The notes below the pieces were generated by a model. It worked only from the letters and a program-made list of their open reading frames with translations, did no database searches and was not told where the DNA came from. From Paenibacillus sp. FSL R10-2734 (lineage in GTDB: Bacteria; Bacillota; Bacilli; Paenibacillales; Paenibacillaceae), in assembly GCF_037963865.1 (NCBI RefSeq), contig NZ_CP150170.1, positions 992,001 to 1,056,000 of the forward strand: a stretch of 64,000 nucleotides of DNA, in the 5' to 3' direction. Position 1 is the first letter of the stretch, and every line of letters begins with the position of its first letter. Positions 16,908 to 25,951 of this stretch are shown piece after piece. Position numbers and translations under genes: made by a program.

Positions 16908-18416
16908 ATGAGAAGAGGACTTCAAACTATAATTATCATTGGGGCTTTCATAGCATTTTATTATTTTGGTTTTGGTATTTTTGGAAGTACTGCCGGAACG
17001 ATTATTAGTATTTTCTCCACACTGACAGTCATTTCGATTAGCTTGGCTATTTTTATGGAGAATCGTAATCCTTCTACAACGATGTCATGGATTCTTTTGC
17101 TTGCGTTGATCCCGGTGCTGGGCCTGGTCTTCTATTTTCTATTTGGGCAGAATGTATTCAAGCGCCGTAAATATGATAAAAAAGCACAACGAGATCTCAT
17201 GGCCTATGAGCGGATTGAGAATGACGCTTTGCGTACGCATCAAGATTGGTCGGTTTTTGACTCCTCGCGCCAAAAACTGCTGTTGTTATCCAAGACTTTA
17301 GCGCGAACGCCTATTTCCTTTGCTTCAGAAACACGCATTCTCACCAATGGTGAAGAGACGTTTGGGACATTACTGCTAGAGCTGCGACAAGCTAAGCACC
17401 ATATACATATGGAGTATTACATCTTCCGGGCGGATCACATTGGAACACGTATTCAACAGATTTTGATCGCGAAGGCGCGTGCAGGTGTGTCTGTCCGATT
17501 TATGTATGATGCCGTAGGTAGCTTTCAGCTTTCTAGATCCTTTTTGAAGGAAATGAGTGATGCTGGAGTACAGGTGGCTTCGTACGGTAATTCCACCTCC
17601 TTTTTCTCTAGCCGGGTCAATTACCGGAATCATCGAAAAATCGTCGTCATTGACGGTGATGTCGGGTTCATGGGTGGACTCAATGTGGGGGATGAATATT
17701 TAAGCCGCAGCAAAACTTATGGATTCTGGCGCGACACTCATATGTTGGTTAGAGGCGAAGCGGTACGGACGATGCAAATTATTTTCTTGCAAGATTGGAT
17801 GCATACTACGGGTGAAAAAATACTGGAGCAGGATTATCTCACGCCACAGCTACACTTTATGACAGGTGACGGAGCAGTACAAATCATTGCCAGTGGACCG
17901 GATAACGAACGCCGTGCGCTAAAAAATATATTTTTCTCCATGATCACCTCTGCTGAAAAATCTGTATGGATTGCCAGCCCGTACTTCATTCCGGACGAGG
18001 ATATCCTGACTGCGATACGTGTAGCGGCTATCTCCGGTTTAGATGTTCGGTTGTTATTCCCTGCTAAGCCGGATAAATGGATTCCGTTTCTGGCTTCGCA
18101 CTCCTATTTCCCGGCATTGCTGGAGGCTGGCGTGAAGATTTATGAATATGAGAAGGGCTTTATACACTCCAAGCTGTTAATCGTGGATGGTGAAATAGCG
18201 ACCATTGGTACGGCGAATATGGACATGCGGAGCTTCCATCTTAACTTTGAGGTTAACGCATTGCTGCTTCAAACAGAGAGTGTTACACGAATCGTTGCTG
18301 ATTTTGAACGGGATTTATTGTCTACCACTCAGATTGTGCACGAGACCTTTATGAATAAACGCATGGTGGTACGTATGCTGGAATCCGCCGCCAGATTAAT
18401 GTCTCCACTGCTATAA
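16908..18416 (+). CDS. cls: Cardiolipin synthase
   Basis: A 502-residue bacterial cardiolipin synthase, which joins two phosphatidylglycerols at the membrane. Two N-terminal membrane helices (about 8-48 and 58-82) precede two phospholipase D domains with intact HKD motifs: NHRKIVVIDGDVGFMGGLN at about 240 and HSKLLIVDGEIATIGTANMD at about 423. Length fits the Bacillus Cls family. ATG 16908 follows GAAGGTAGG. It converges with another phospholipase-D-fold gene, so two relatives share a terminator region. Confidence 0.95.
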   Translation: MRRGLQTIIIIGAFIAFYYFGFGIFGSTAGTIISIFSTLTVISISLAIFMENRNPSTTMSWILLLALIPVLGLVFYFLFGQNVFKRRKYDKKAQRDLMAYERIENDALRTHQDWSVFDSSRQKLLLLSKTLARTPISFASETRILTNGEETFGTLLLELRQAKHHIHMEYYIFRADHIGTRIQQILIAKARAGVSVRFMYDAVGSFQLSRSFLKEMSDAGVQVASYGNSTSFFSSRVNYRNHRKIVVIDGDVGFMGGLNVGDEYLSRSKTYGFWRDTHMLVRGEAVRTMQIIFLQDWMHTTGEKILEQDYLTPQLHFMTGDGAVQIIASGPDNERRALKNIFFSMITSAEKSVWIASPYFIPDEDILTAIRVAAISGLDVRLLFPAKPDKWIPFLASHSYFPALLEAGVKIYEYEKGFIHSKLLIVDGEIATIGTANMDMRSFHLNFEVNALLLQTESVTRIVADFERDLLSTTQIVHETFMNKRMVVRMLESAARLMSPLL

Positions 18417-18430
18417 CTTCATTACAGATT

Positions 18431-18473
18431 AAACCACCGCAGAGGGTATTGCCTTCTCTACGGTGGTTTTTTT
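18431..18473 (+). terminator. Rho-independent terminator after cls
   Basis: Nine-base stem AAACCACCG / CGGTGGTTT with an inner AGAG/CTCT pair and a T run of seven. Confidence 0.85.
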
Positions 18474-18483
18474 GAAATATATG

Positions 18484-18510
18484 AAAGTATAAGCTTCGCA
18501 CCTATACTTT
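18484..18510. repeat. AAAGTATA/TATACTTT hairpin
   Basis: Perfect eight-base arms AAAGTATA (18484-18491) and TATACTTT (18503-18510) with loop containing GCTTCG. It resembles the first half of the bipartite hairpin repeats found further along (for example 43931-43975). Confidence 0.45.
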
Positions 18511-18517
18511 TTGTCCC

Positions 18518-20047
18518 TTAAAAAGTAGTAAAGCCCAAGTTGGTCTGCAGCCTGTACAGGATGTATTTGAACCAAGTCACATCGCTCTGATAGGCCTCAA
18601 GGGGCAAAGTGAATTCATGACCCTCGTTATTCCACAGCCGATTGAAGTAGGCTTCCATTTCTGTGAAGAGTGGCTGATCTCGCTTCATAGCTACCCACAG
18701 ATTATTCTCCAGATTGTAGTCATCTAGATTGCGAATGGTGAAATTGGTGGAACCGCCAAGCACGGTGGAGCTGCCAGTTTGTTTGGCAATAAAGAGCAGC
18801 TTCGAATGATATTGCTCGCTGGTTGTATTGTACCAACGAATAGAGATTTTGCCGTTCGTACGCTTGTTAAGGTCCATGGCGACTGGACGGTTGGGGATCC
18901 CGATTTTATCACGACCGAAGGCGTTTTGATTTGGATCCAGGATCAGATTCACCTTAGCCCCGCGTGAAGTAGCCTCTACTAACGCATCTAGAATTTCATC
19001 ATCAGCAAGATAGAACATACCCATCCATACGGTATCCCCCTTCTGGGCGGACTTGATGTCTTGCAGCGCATATTTATATATCTTTCCTTCTGTTAAATAG
19101 CGGACCTCCAGAGGTTCCGTTGACGGTAAGCTCTTTTCTTGGGTGAAGTTGGGCTTGTGAAGCAGCAGAGGACCTGCATCTGTAAGATTGATTGCCGCCT
19201 GCTCGGTCTGGAGAATATCAGCTATAATTGGACCTTGTACCTCCAAAGCAATATTGGAGTGGTAGGCGCTGGCATCGTGAATATTACCAGAGGAGATTAG
19301 TGCGGTATTCTCACTAACAAACACCTTGCGATGGTTAGCTTTTACATTTAGCAGCTTCAGGTACGATCGAGCAGTAATATCTGGCCCCCCACTTGCCATA
19401 AGATTGGGGATGTGGCCTTTACCTGATTGTCCAAACCATTGAATGAAGGTGCGCCAGACGGCTGAATAAGCAGGAGTAGAATCTCGCAGAGCATTAACAT
19501 CGGTCATGATGACTCGTATCCCAGCAGCCTTCATTTCTTCCAATAGTTGATTGGGCGCTGAGTTGTAATTGGTATTGACCTCATCGGTAATGAAGACAAT
19601 CTCCATTTCGGGATAGGCTTGCTTTTGAGTAATTAATTTATCTGTCAGCATTCGACTGACTGGAGGGAATGACTGATCCTTATGGGTATAGTCATTAAAT
19701 AGGAATAAGTCAATGACTAAGAACTCCCTGGATTCCTCGATGATTTGTAGAATTCTTGGAAGAATTTCACCCTCTTGTTTACCTGTGTCGGTACCATCTG
19801 AATAAGTTAGGTCATGCCAAAAGGATACATTATTCACTTTGTATACGGGACTTTCATAGGAAATCCCTGCGGGAAGAGGTTTATGTGTCTGATATATCAT
19901 TACGCTGATTAGCCAGAGAATGAGAATGAAGAAAGCCCATATCACTCGTTTGCGGCGTCGTGAAGAGGTGCGTTTCTTAGGAGCAGAAATATGGGTTTGA
20001 TCCTGAATCGTTTGTAGCTGCACGGGTTGTTCACGATCTGATGTCAT
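18518..20047 (-). CDS. Membrane-anchored phospholipase D-fold protein
   Basis: A 509-residue protein with a basic N-terminus (KKRTSSRRRKR), one membrane helix at about 34-51, then two phospholipase D-like domains outside the cell. The two HxK motifs are NHRKVFVSENTALISSGN (about 257) and HSKLLFIAKQTGSSTVLGGS (about 429). In both, the aspartate expected four residues after the lysine is replaced (Glu/Asn and Ala), while the following Gly-Gly/Ser-Asn is kept. Members of this group could act on lipids or polymers; reaction unknown. ATG 20047 follows GGAGGAG. It is convergent to cls. Confidence 0.8.
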   Translation of the reverse strand: MTSDREQPVQLQTIQDQTHISAPKKRTSSRRRKRVIWAFFILILWLISVMIYQTHKPLPAGISYESPVYKVNNVSFWHDLTYSDGTDTGKQEGEILPRILQIIEESREFLVIDLFLFNDYTHKDQSFPPVSRMLTDKLITQKQAYPEMEIVFITDEVNTNYNSAPNQLLEEMKAAGIRVIMTDVNALRDSTPAYSAVWRTFIQWFGQSGKGHIPNLMASGGPDITARSYLKLLNVKANHRKVFVSENTALISSGNIHDASAYHSNIALEVQGPIIADILQTEQAAINLTDAGPLLLHKPNFTQEKSLPSTEPLEVRYLTEGKIYKYALQDIKSAQKGDTVWMGMFYLADDEILDALVEATSRGAKVNLILDPNQNAFGRDKIGIPNRPVAMDLNKRTNGKISIRWYNTTSEQYHSKLLFIAKQTGSSTVLGGSTNFTIRNLDDYNLENNLWVAMKRDQPLFTEMEAYFNRLWNNEGHEFTLPLEAYQSDVTWFKYILYRLQTNLGFTTF

Positions 20048-20194
20048 CGGTAGCTCCTCCTGAAAGTATTGCAGAGCACTTTCTTAGTGTTAATATGCTC
20101 CGGCATGTTACCATCCTATTAACACTTAGTGGGGAAAGATGAAGCAGCCCCGTATTTTCACTCCCCTCATATTGTAAATTCATCTAGAGGGATA

Positions 20195-20203
20195 TGTTAT
20201 AAT
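20195..20203 (+). promoter_or_regulatory. Probable extended -10 promoter of idi
   Basis: TGTTATAAT (TG-n-TATAAT) about 30 bases before the idi start; no good -35 at 17 bases, as common for extended -10 promoters. Confidence 0.5.
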
Positions 20204-20234
20204 AAGTGCAGTTTAGGAATAGGAGGAACGGAGC

Positions 20235-21374
20235 ATGAATCATACGCCAGAAGAGGCCGTACCATATGATGCGAATAGGCAGCCTGGCGCGGATCATGGC
20301 AATGGCCTACCGACTGTAGAGGCTTCTGACAAGAAGTCTTTATTGCCTGCATCTAATACAGGTGAACGCAAAATAGAACATGTACGTCTTTGTCTAAATG
20401 AAGAAGTCGGTGGCGTCGGTGTAACTACGGGGTTTGAACATTACCGATTTCGGCATAATGCTCTTCCAGAGCTGAATTTTGATGATATATCATTGCAGAC
20501 TACGTTTTTGGAACGTGAGGTGCGTACACCGCTGCTGATCAGCTCGATGACAGGCGGCAGTGCAGCTACCGGAGCGATTAATGCCAGACTGGCGAAGGCG
20601 GCGCAGCACCGTGGATGGGCGCTAGGTGTTGGTTCTGTTCGGGCGGCGGTGGAGCGCTCTGAGCTAACAGCAACCTTTTATGTACGGGATAAAGCACCTG
20701 ATATTCCGGTCATTGCTAATATCGGTGCGGTACAGCTATCCTATGGTTTCGGAATTGAGGAATGTCGCCGGGCTGTAGATATTGCTGGTGCAGACTTTCT
20801 TGTACTGCATCTCAATGGTCTTCAAGAGGTCTTTCAACCGGAAGGGAACACTGGCTTTGGGTCCTTGCTATCGGAGATAGAGAAGGTGTGCCACGCCCTT
20901 GAGGTCCCAGTAGGTGTGAAAGAGGTGGGCTGGGGCATTGACGGTGATACAGCAGCACGTCTTTATGATGCAGGAGTAGCTTTTATTGATGTGGCGGGCG
21001 CAGGTGGAACCTCTTGGAGTCAGGTGGAAAAATTCCGGAGTGTAGACCCTATACGGCGCGCAGCCGCTGAGGCTTTTGCGGACTGGGGTATTCCGACGGC
21101 TGAGTGCATTACAGAGGTACGCGGAGTCTCCCCGAAGGGGGCTTTGATTGGCAGCGGCGGATTGAAGCATGGCGTAGATGCAGCAAAAGCATTGGCACTT
21201 GGTGCTGATTTAGCAGGCTTTGGTCGCAATCTGTTAGGGCCGGCTGTAGATTCTGAGGAGGCGCTTGACGCTGCATTAGCTCAAGTAGAGCTGGAGCTTA
21301 AAATAGCGATGTTTGGCATTGGTGCTCCCGATTTAGCAACTTTACGTGGTACTTCCCGTTTAATACGTAAATAA
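20235..21374 (+). CDS. idi: Isopentenyl-diphosphate isomerase, type 2
   Basis: FMN- and NAD(P)H-dependent enzyme that interconverts IPP and DMAPP in isoprenoid synthesis. The 379-residue protein has a TIM-barrel with the family motifs RKIEHVRLCL, TPLLISSMTGG near 100, HLNGLQEVFQPEGNTGF near 200 (the glutamate of the EG pair binds Mg), VKEVGWGI, and the FMN phosphate loops GAGGTSW and IGSGGLKHG. About 45 residues of polar, non-conserved sequence precede the family's usual start. ATG 20235 has AGGAGG upstream, so this extension is probably translated. Type 2 enzymes are the norm in Bacillales. Confidence 0.93.
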   Translation: MNHTPEEAVPYDANRQPGADHGNGLPTVEASDKKSLLPASNTGERKIEHVRLCLNEEVGGVGVTTGFEHYRFRHNALPELNFDDISLQTTFLEREVRTPLLISSMTGGSAATGAINARLAKAAQHRGWALGVGSVRAAVERSELTATFYVRDKAPDIPVIANIGAVQLSYGFGIEECRRAVDIAGADFLVLHLNGLQEVFQPEGNTGFGSLLSEIEKVCHALEVPVGVKEVGWGIDGDTAARLYDAGVAFIDVAGAGGTSWSQVEKFRSVDPIRRAAAEAFADWGIPTAECITEVRGVSPKGALIGSGGLKHGVDAAKALALGADLAGFGRNLLGPAVDSEEALDAALAQVELELKIAMFGIGAPDLATLRGTSRLIRK

Positions 21375-21413
21375 AGTATTTAGCAAATATAGAAGCGAGG
21401 AAGTGAAAAAAAG

Positions 21414-21887
21414 ATGATGATTAAACTGGTCCATATGGACGAATCCGCCTTTCAATTTTTCTTAGGTCAAGCTACCCGTGATTACGCTGAAGATAAGATT
21501 AAAGCCGGCGCTTGGGATCCTGAAATCGCGATGAAGCTGTCTGAGGAAGCCATAACAAAGTCTCTACCTAAAGGATTGAGCACAGATGGCGCTTATCTAT
21601 ATTCTATAGTAGAAATAAGTAGTGATATCCAGGTGGGATACATCTGGTTTAATGTAAGTGAAGGCCGCAGCGGCCGAGAAGCTTTCATTTATGATTTCTA
21701 TATTTTTGAACCGTATCAGAGTAAAGGCTATGGCAAGCAGGCTATGGTCGCACTCGATGAAGAAGCCCGTGAGATGAACGTCACCAAAATCGGGTTACAT
21801 GTCTTCGGTCAGAACAATCGTGCATTTGAGCTCTACAAAAAAATGGGATATACCGTAACTGACATCACGATGTCTAAAGATTTGTAA
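21414..21887 (+). CDS. GNAT family N-acetyltransferase
   Basis: A 157-residue acetyltransferase with the acetyl-CoA loop YQSKGYGKQAM near 105 and the C-terminal GQNNRAFELYKKMGY segment usual for small RimI-like enzymes. GAGGAAGTG lies upstream of two adjacent ATG codons (21414 and 21417); the first is used here. It lies 39 bases after idi and is followed by a terminator, so the two may share a transcript. Substrate unknown. Confidence 0.85.
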   Translation: MMIKLVHMDESAFQFFLGQATRDYAEDKIKAGAWDPEIAMKLSEEAITKSLPKGLSTDGAYLYSIVEISSDIQVGYIWFNVSEGRSGREAFIYDFYIFEPYQSKGYGKQAMVALDEEAREMNVTKIGLHVFGQNNRAFELYKKMGYTVTDITMSKDL

Positions 21888-21898
21888 TACTTAACGTG

Positions 21899-21923
21899 GA
21901 GACCTCGAAGGAGGTCTTTTTTT
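21899..21923 (+). terminator. Rho-independent terminator
   Basis: Stem AGACCTC / GAGGTCT with four-base loop and T run of seven. Confidence 0.85.
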
Positions 21924-21961
21924 GTTGTTCTATAAAATGTAAATAATTGTGACAAATCTAT

Positions 21962-21990
21962 TTGAATTAGGATTAATAGAAAAATATGAT
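21962..21990 (+). promoter_or_regulatory. Sigma-A promoter of the S41 protease gene
   Basis: -35 TTGAAT (21962-21967), 17-base spacer, -10 TATGAT (21985-21990); about 60 bases before the gene. Confidence 0.5.
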
Positions 21991-22048
21991 TATTAAATAA
22001 ATAGCTGAAAATGGTTTGAATAATAAAGAGAAATAGGAGGGGATTAAG

Positions 22049-23407
22049 TTGAGACCAACGATTGTATCGCTGGTGGTTGTTTCGGCAGTTGCATTACTAT
22101 TACTGGTCAGCTGCAACAGTGGGGATTTGCCAGGGAAAAAGCAATCTGAATCAGAACAAGTTCAGGCAAGTCCGGTTGCGCCGGTAGTCTCTTCAAAGGT
22201 AGCGGAAGAACAATCGGAAGTAGCGTTAACACCATTGACGGTAGAACAAAGGTTAGAGGATTTTGATTATATGTGGAACATTATTGAAGAGAATTATCCT
22301 TTCTTTGAAGTGAACAAGCGTTTAAACGGAGAGGATTGGCTTGCGAACAAAGAGGAGTACCGCAATAAAATTGCAGCTGTGAAAACGGATGATGAATTTT
22401 TGGAGGAAATGACATTTGTACTTAGTAGATTGAATAATGGGCATACGGCCTTCATTTCTAAGGAAGAATACCCTTGGTATCTATATATCTATACGCGGTT
22501 AGGTTATGGTTTTGAGCCATGGGTCAACGTGTTTAAGCAGCCCAATGTATTGGCTCGATATAACCAGAAACCTTTAAATGAGCAGACAAGTTCTGATGAA
22601 ATTAATAAGAATAACAATATGGTGGAAGAGGAAGGGGAAAGAAAAGAGACGTCGGGAAATGTAGAGAAGGTCATTATAGAGCCTGATCAAATAGCGTATC
22701 TAGGCATGCGAAGCTTTGGTGGCCATCTCATGGAGATGGACAGTGCCGAGATCAGAGATTTTTTAAAACAGGTAAAGGACTTCAAAACTCTAATCCTAGA
22801 TATTCGTGGAAATGGGGGAGGGAGTAGTGATTATTGGCGCATTCACATAGTTCCTCAGTTGATTAATAAGCCTATTACTTATAATACATATTATCTTTAT
22901 AGGGGAGGCGACTATGCCGAGGCCTTTATGCAGGCACGTCAGCTGACAGAAGGGCTACAGCCTATTGCCAACATCAAAGATGAACAGTTGCCCGAAATGC
23001 CGCCAGAAGCTAACAAAATATTTAAGAACTATAACAAAAAAGTTGATATAGTAACTCCTTATCAATCTGTTGGATTCAAGGGGAAGATCTATTTGCTTGT
23101 AGATAGATCGGTATATTCATCTTCGGAAGGATTGGCCGCTTTTGCTAAAGGAACCGGATTTGCTACGGTTGTAGGCGAAAAAACTGGGGGAGACGGTCTG
23201 GGAACAGACCCTCTCGTAGTAGCATTATCGAATAGTGGTTATTTATTTAGATTTTCACTCCAAATGGGTCTTAACTCTGATGGGAGCTGCAATGAGGAGG
23301 TAAAGACAGTACCTGACATTGAGGTTGATCCAGATAAATCCAAGCCACTACTAGACCAGCCGGCGATAATGAAGGTACTAGAGCTTGCGAGTTCTAAAGG
23401 AAAATGA
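22049..23407 (+). CDS. S41 family serine protease, lipoprotein
   Basis: A 452-residue exported protein. The N-terminus is a lipoprotein signal with lipobox LVSC (cysteine near residue 22), followed by a Ser/Val/Glu-rich linker. The core is a tail-specific (C-terminal processing) peptidase domain: an N-terminal helical part (LEDFDYMWNIIEENYPFFE, resembling tricorn-like S41 proteins), LILDIRGNGGGSSDYW near 250, the nucleophile in YSSSEGLAAFAKG near 360 and the lysine in VVGEKTGGDG. No PDZ domain was recognised. Start TTG 22049 follows AGGAGGGG. Substrate unknown. Confidence 0.85.
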   Translation: MRPTIVSLVVVSAVALLLLVSCNSGDLPGKKQSESEQVQASPVAPVVSSKVAEEQSEVALTPLTVEQRLEDFDYMWNIIEENYPFFEVNKRLNGEDWLANKEEYRNKIAAVKTDDEFLEEMTFVLSRLNNGHTAFISKEEYPWYLYIYTRLGYGFEPWVNVFKQPNVLARYNQKPLNEQTSSDEINKNNNMVEEEGERKETSGNVEKVIIEPDQIAYLGMRSFGGHLMEMDSAEIRDFLKQVKDFKTLILDIRGNGGGSSDYWRIHIVPQLINKPITYNTYYLYRGGDYAEAFMQARQLTEGLQPIANIKDEQLPEMPPEANKIFKNYNKKVDIVTPYQSVGFKGKIYLLVDRSVYSSSEGLAAFAKGTGFATVVGEKTGGDGLGTDPLVVALSNSGYLFRFSLQMGLNSDGSCNEEVKTVPDIEVDPDKSKPLLDQPAIMKVLELASSKGK

Positions 23408-23452
23408 GGCGATAACAAAGGGGTAATTGACACAACTGCATGACATCCGGTG

Positions 23453-23481
23453 TTGCTGGAGAATATGTTCTAATATATAAT
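23453..23481 (+). promoter_or_regulatory. Sigma-A promoter of ychF
   Basis: -35 TTGCTG (23453-23458), 17-base spacer, -10 TATAAT (23476-23481), about 60 bases before the gene. Confidence 0.65.
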
Positions 23482-23543
23482 GGTTTAGATCGTATTACTT
23501 ATTCGGATGATCAATTTAGCTGAAAATAGGAGTTGTCATATAA

Positions 23544-24644
23544 ATGGCTTTGAAAGCTGGAATCGTCGGTCTTCCTAACGTAGGGAAATCCACATTGTTT
23601 AATGCGATAACGCAAGCGGGAGCAGAATCCGCAAACTACCCTTTTTGCACGATTGACCCTAACGTTGGTGTCGTTGAAGTTCCGGACGAACGTCTTGATA
23701 AACTGACTGAGCTGGTACAGCCTAACAAGACCGTACCTACTGCTTTTGAATTTGTTGATATCGCTGGTCTTGTGCGCGGCGCAAGTAAAGGTGAGGGACT
23801 AGGCAACAAGTTCCTGGCTCATATTCGTGAAGTGGATGCTATCGTTCATGTCGTTCGTTGCTTTGAAGATGAGAACGTTACCCACGTGGATGGAAAAGTA
23901 AATCCGATCAGCGACATTCAGACCATTAATTTGGAGCTGATTCTTGCTGACATTGAGAGCATTGAGAAGCGTATTGAGCGTTCCCGCAAGAACATCAAAG
24001 GTGGCGACAAGAAATACGCTCAAGAAGTTGAACTGCTTGAACGCGTCAAAGAAGTGCTCTACGAAGATAAACCTGCACGTAGTATAGAATTGTCGGAAGA
24101 CGAAAAAATTATTATCCGCGATCTTCATTTGTTAACATTAAAGCCAGTGCTGTATGCGGCGAATGTAAGTGAAGATGAAGTGGCAAGTGCTGAGGACAAT
24201 CCTTATGTACAGCAAGTTCGTGATTTCGCAGCTACTGAGGGTGCAGAAGTTGTTCCAATCAGTGCTAAGGTCGAAGCTGAAATCGCTGAGCTTGAGGGCG
24301 AAGATAAGGCAATGTTCCTAGAAGAGCTTGGGCTGGAAGAATCCGGTCTGAACCGTTTGATTAAAGCGGCTTACAAGCTGCTTGGCTTGTACACGTATTT
24401 CACAGCAGGCGTTCAGGAAGTTCGTGCGTGGACGATCCGTCGCGGAACCAAAGCACCTGGCGCTGCGGGTGTAATTCATACAGACTTTGAACGTGGATTT
24501 ATCCGTGCTGAGGTAGTGGCTTACGCAGATCTTTTGGCAGCCGGCTCTATGAATGGCGCGAAAGAACGTGGTCAATTGCGTCTTGAAGGTAAAGAATATT
24601 TGGTGCAAGATGGCGACGTTATGCATTTCCGTTTCAACGTTTAA
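23544..24644 (+). CDS. ychF: Redox-regulated ATPase/GTPase YchF (Obg family)
   Basis: A 366-residue TRAFAC-class P-loop protein that binds ribosomes and hydrolyses ATP rather than GTP. Visible are the P-loop GLPNVGKSTLFN at 9-20, the YPFCTIDPNVG switch I, DIAGLVRGASKGEGLGN (Walker B and switch II), a coiled region at about 130-200, and the C-terminal TGS-like domain (YFTAGVQEVRAW, PGAAGVIHTDFERGFI). Length is the usual one. ATG 23544 has AGGAG upstream. It stands alone between a promoter and a terminator. Confidence 0.96.
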   Translation: MALKAGIVGLPNVGKSTLFNAITQAGAESANYPFCTIDPNVGVVEVPDERLDKLTELVQPNKTVPTAFEFVDIAGLVRGASKGEGLGNKFLAHIREVDAIVHVVRCFEDENVTHVDGKVNPISDIQTINLELILADIESIEKRIERSRKNIKGGDKKYAQEVELLERVKEVLYEDKPARSIELSEDEKIIIRDLHLLTLKPVLYAANVSEDEVASAEDNPYVQQVRDFAATEGAEVVPISAKVEAEIAELEGEDKAMFLEELGLEESGLNRLIKAAYKLLGLYTYFTAGVQEVRAWTIRRGTKAPGAAGVIHTDFERGFIRAEVVAYADLLAAGSMNGAKERGQLRLEGKEYLVQDGDVMHFRFNV

Positions 24645-24670
24645 GAGGACTGAAGCGTACTAATGATATG

Positions 24671-24720
24671 AGGGTCATCTCAGTCGGTAGAGGGTATCTA
24701 CTGCTGGGATGATCCTTTTT
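24671..24720 (+). terminator. Rho-independent terminator after ychF
   Basis: Branched-looking stem AGGGTCATCTCAG / CTGGGATGATCCT with an inner GTAG/CTAC hairpin and T run. Confidence 0.75.
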
Positions 24721-24783
24721 AAAATATTAGTCATTTATTAAGGTGTTTTTGCGTGCAGAACTGTAGCCATTTCACAATATCTT

Positions 24784-24792
24784 TGGTATAAT
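24784..24792 (+). promoter_or_regulatory. Probable extended -10 promoter of prfA
   Basis: TGGTATAAT (TG-n-TATAAT) about 86 bases before prfA, with a weak -35. Confidence 0.45.
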
Positions 24793-24877
24793 ATAAAGTC
24801 GTATATCTATTTTTATGACATATGTTTTAATCGCTTTATTTGCGAATTTGAAATTGAACTAGGAGAGGTGAATTCCC

Positions 24878-25951
24878 TTGTTGGACCGATTGCAATCCCT
24901 GGCGGACCGCTATGAGAAGCTCAGTGAACTGCTTTGTGATCCGGATGTTGCAAACGACAGTAAGAAACTGAGGGATTATTCCAAAGAACAATCAGACCTA
25001 CAGCCTGCATTTGAGGCGTATACTGAATATAAGAATGTAATGGAAGAGCTTGAAGCTGCTAAGCAGATGCAAGCCGAAAAGCTTGATGATGAGATGAAGG
25101 AAATGGTCAAGATGGAAATTGACGACCTTTCCAAACGTCAGGTAGAACTGGAAGAGCAAATCCGTGTATTGCTGCTGCCTAAAGACCCGAATGATGATAA
25201 GAACGTAATCGTCGAAATTCGTGGTGCAGCGGGTGGAGATGAAGCAGCATTGTTCGCTTCCGATCTTTATCGGATGTACACTCGTTATGCAGATTCACAA
25301 GGCTGGCGCGTGGAGCTAATGGATGTCAACGCGAGTGACCTTGGTGGATTTAAAGAGGTAATCTTCCTTATTAACGGCCGCGGTGCATACAGTAAGCTGA
25401 AATACGAAAGTGGTGCGCATCGCGTACAACGTATCCCAGCGACTGAATCCGGTGGACGTATTCATACCTCTACTTCTACAGTATCGGTGATGCCGGAAGC
25501 TGAAGCATTTGAGATTGAAATCCATGATAAAGATATTCGTGTGGATACCTTCTGTTCAAGTGGTGCAGGCGGACAGTCTGTAAATACGACCAAGTCTGCA
25601 GTACGTGTAACCCATGTACCTACGGGCATCGTTGCTACCTGTCAGGATGGTAAGTCACAGAACTCCAATAAGGAAAAGGCGCTTCAAGTGCTTCGTGCCC
25701 GTATCTCCGATATGAAGCGGCAGGAAGAAGAAGCGAAATATGCTGGTGAACGGAAGAGCAAAGTAGGTACGGGTGATCGTAGTGAGCGTATCCGGACGTA
25801 TAACTTCCCGCAGAGCCGGGTTACAGATCATCGCATTGGCTTGACACTGCACCGTCTGGAGCAGGTTATGAACGGAGAAATCACTGAAATTATTTCGGCT
25901 CTTTCAATTGCTGAACAAGCTGATTTGATGGATAGTATGGACAATGGATAA
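24878..25951 (+). CDS. prfA: Peptide chain release factor 1
   Basis: Releases the finished protein at UAA and UAG codons. The 357-residue protein has the N-terminal helical domain, the stop-codon reading loop with the RF1-type PAT tripeptide (RIPATESGGRIHTS, near 188), and the peptidyl-transferase GGQ motif (GAGGQSVNTTKSAVR, near 232), whose glutamine is the methylation target of PrmC. The start is TTG 24878 (a second TTG follows directly) with AGGAGAGGTG before it. The end overlaps the next gene, prmC, its modifying enzyme. Confidence 0.96.
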   Translation: MLDRLQSLADRYEKLSELLCDPDVANDSKKLRDYSKEQSDLQPAFEAYTEYKNVMEELEAAKQMQAEKLDDEMKEMVKMEIDDLSKRQVELEEQIRVLLLPKDPNDDKNVIVEIRGAAGGDEAALFASDLYRMYTRYADSQGWRVELMDVNASDLGGFKEVIFLINGRGAYSKLKYESGAHRVQRIPATESGGRIHTSTSTVSVMPEAEAFEIEIHDKDIRVDTFCSSGAGGQSVNTTKSAVRVTHVPTGIVATCQDGKSQNSNKEKALQVLRARISDMKRQEEEAKYAGERKSKVGTGDRSERIRTYNFPQSRVTDHRIGLTLHRLEQVMNGEITEIISALSIAEQADLMDSMDNG

